A stretch of DNA of 21,245 nt from Chitinophagaceae bacterium UBA2791 (GTDB lineage: Bacteria > Bacteroidota > Bacteroidia > Chitinophagales > Chitinophagaceae). The notes beneath the pieces are model-generated. The model had not been told where the DNA came from. It saw only the letters and a list, made by a program, of their open reading frames with translations, and did not search any database. Shown here piece after piece: positions 20,483 to 21,245 of this stretch. Both the position numbers and the translations under genes were made by a program. How positions within the stretch are numbered: position 1 is the stretch's first letter; each line of letters begins with the position of its first letter. The stretch is from the NCBI GenBank assembly GCA_002352105.1, contig DEHV01000027.1, positions 3,619-24,863 on the forward strand. Reading direction: 5' to 3'.

Positions 20483-21245
20483 TCATCTCATAATATTCAC
20501 TATAGAATTCGGTTGATATTCGTAGTCCTTAATCAGCGCTTTACAGGCATCAATTATCTTAGTTTTATTCGCTTCGGGGATATTGGTGATAATATTATTT
20601 GTGTTCTCAATACTTCGAATTACAGCGATGTCAAGATTATTCGCAATGTGCTTTAAAACCATTATCACTTTTCCTGTAAACCTCCGGGGCACGAAGCCAT
20701 AATTATATTGGTATGCATCCAGAACCAGATTCTCTAATAAATGCGAGCTTATCGGTAAGTTCTTTTTATGTTTCCAATGTTTTAATATTACTATTATCTT
20801 CTTTTGCGTTTCAGTAAGTTTCTGGCTTTTTAATGCACCGATATCTGTTTTAGTATAGCTGGATTTACCGGCCCAGATAGACTTATTATTTAGATACAGA
20901 TACCCCGCCGTACGATTTCCTTTCTTCTTTGTGATTTTATAAGGAACGATATCTATTCTGTGTTCTGCGCCACCCATATTTAAGATAACTCCTATCGACT
21001 TTTTCTGGTCTCTCACTTCGATAATCGAATAATATCCAATCAATGTTTTAAGAAAATCAAACACACAATCAAACATTTCTTCCGTCGATCGGAAGCTATC
21101 AGCTCGAAAAGGAAGACAAATATCGATATCAAAGTTTCGTCTGAGTGCTGTTCCTTTCTCAGTAGATCCTAATAGCGTTGGACGCTGTTTCAACTCGCTA
21201 GCAAATTCTTTACTCAATCGATCTGTAGCCTTCCGTGTTTTTGTA
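20483..21245 (-). CDS. CD-NTase/OAS-like nucleotidyltransferase, 5' end beyond the window
   Basis: The frame is open from the right edge (21245) to a TGA at 20483, giving 253 visible residues; a TTG at 21217 is probably internal. The nucleotidyltransferase core is complete in what can be seen. LLGSTEKGTALRRNFDIDIC holds the GS motif and the first two metal-binding Asp (DID), and EHRIDIVPYK supplies the third. Further on, IIVILKHWKHKKNLPISSHL plus LENLVLDAYQY resembles the helical segment of OAS, CCA-adding and CD-NTase enzymes, and IENTNNIITNI resembles their late NN motif. CD-NTases make cyclic oligonucleotide second messengers in CBASS anti-phage systems. No effector is visible between this gene and the tRNA, so any partner genes must lie off the right edge. 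A non-CBASS nucleotidyltransferase is possible. The region is clearly more AT-rich than the core genes, suggesting acquisition. Confidence 0.7.
   Translation of the reverse strand, partial: TKTRKATDRLSKEFASELKQRPTLLGSTEKGTALRRNFDIDICLPFRADSFRSTEEMFDCVFDFLKTLIGYYSIIEVRDQKKSIGVILNMGGAEHRIDIVPYKITKKKGNRTAGYLYLNNKSIWAGKSSYTKTDIGALKSQKLTETQKKIIVILKHWKHKKNLPISSHLLENLVLDAYQYNYGFVPRRFTGKVIMVLKHIANNLDIAVIRSIENTNNIITNIPEANKTKIIDACKALIKDYEYQPNSIVNIMR

Overview
The window looks like a chromosomal segment of a Bacteroidota bacterium, plausibly Chitinophagaceae; the family is a guess. The evidence is a fused SecDF, a 306-residue NusB with a large internal insertion, DUF1573 and PorT-type outer-membrane proteins, almost no Shine-Dalgarno sequences before genes, and repeated matches to the Bacteroidota promoter TTTG-N20-TAnnTTTG. 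Most of it is a conserved core of housekeeping genes. The exception is the right edge, past a tRNA-Leu gene, which looks like the start of an accessory island.

Layout. Positions 1-4334 are a minus-strand run read as pyrR, pyrB, coaD, a MenI/PaaI-type thioesterase, an RsmF-type rRNA methyltransferase and a LysM protein that runs off the left edge. Positions 4563-8563 are also minus strand: an outer-membrane beta-barrel protein with a near-perfect promoter, prfB with an intact programmed +1 frameshift, and groES-groEL closed by a strong terminator. From 8806 to 11191 the plus strand carries a small lipoprotein, nusB, a DUF1573 lipoprotein and yajC, ending at a terminator. coaE (+) and an aspartate-type aminotransferase (-) then converge with overlapping ends. 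The aminotransferase and secDF are divergent from one 87-bp promoter region. secDF ends at a terminator and is followed by a MacB/FtsX-type permease, tsaD and a TrmN6-type tRNA methyltransferase with two unusual inserts. A 435-bp gap, largely non-coding, leads to tRNA-Leu(CAA) with its own promoter and terminator. Beyond it come short tandem repeats and a 5'-truncated nucleotidyltransferase of the CD-NTase/OAS type.

How the genes fit together. Translation and its accuracy dominate: prfB, tsaD (t6A), TrmN6 (tRNA m6A), RsmF (rRNA m5C), tRNA-Leu and nusB. Protein export and folding are represented by yajC, secDF and groESL. CoA synthesis has both of its last two enzymes here, CoaD and CoaE, in separate transcription units. 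Pyrimidine synthesis has pyrR-pyrB.

Most worth a second look: the CD-NTase-like gene beside the tRNA-Leu boundary, the two palindrome-bearing inserts in TrmN6, the repeated CCAATTTT boxes upstream of groES, and the Shine-Dalgarno-dependent prfB frameshift in a lineage whose ribosomes mostly ignore Shine-Dalgarno sequences. I found no CRISPR array, rRNA gene, transposase or integrase.
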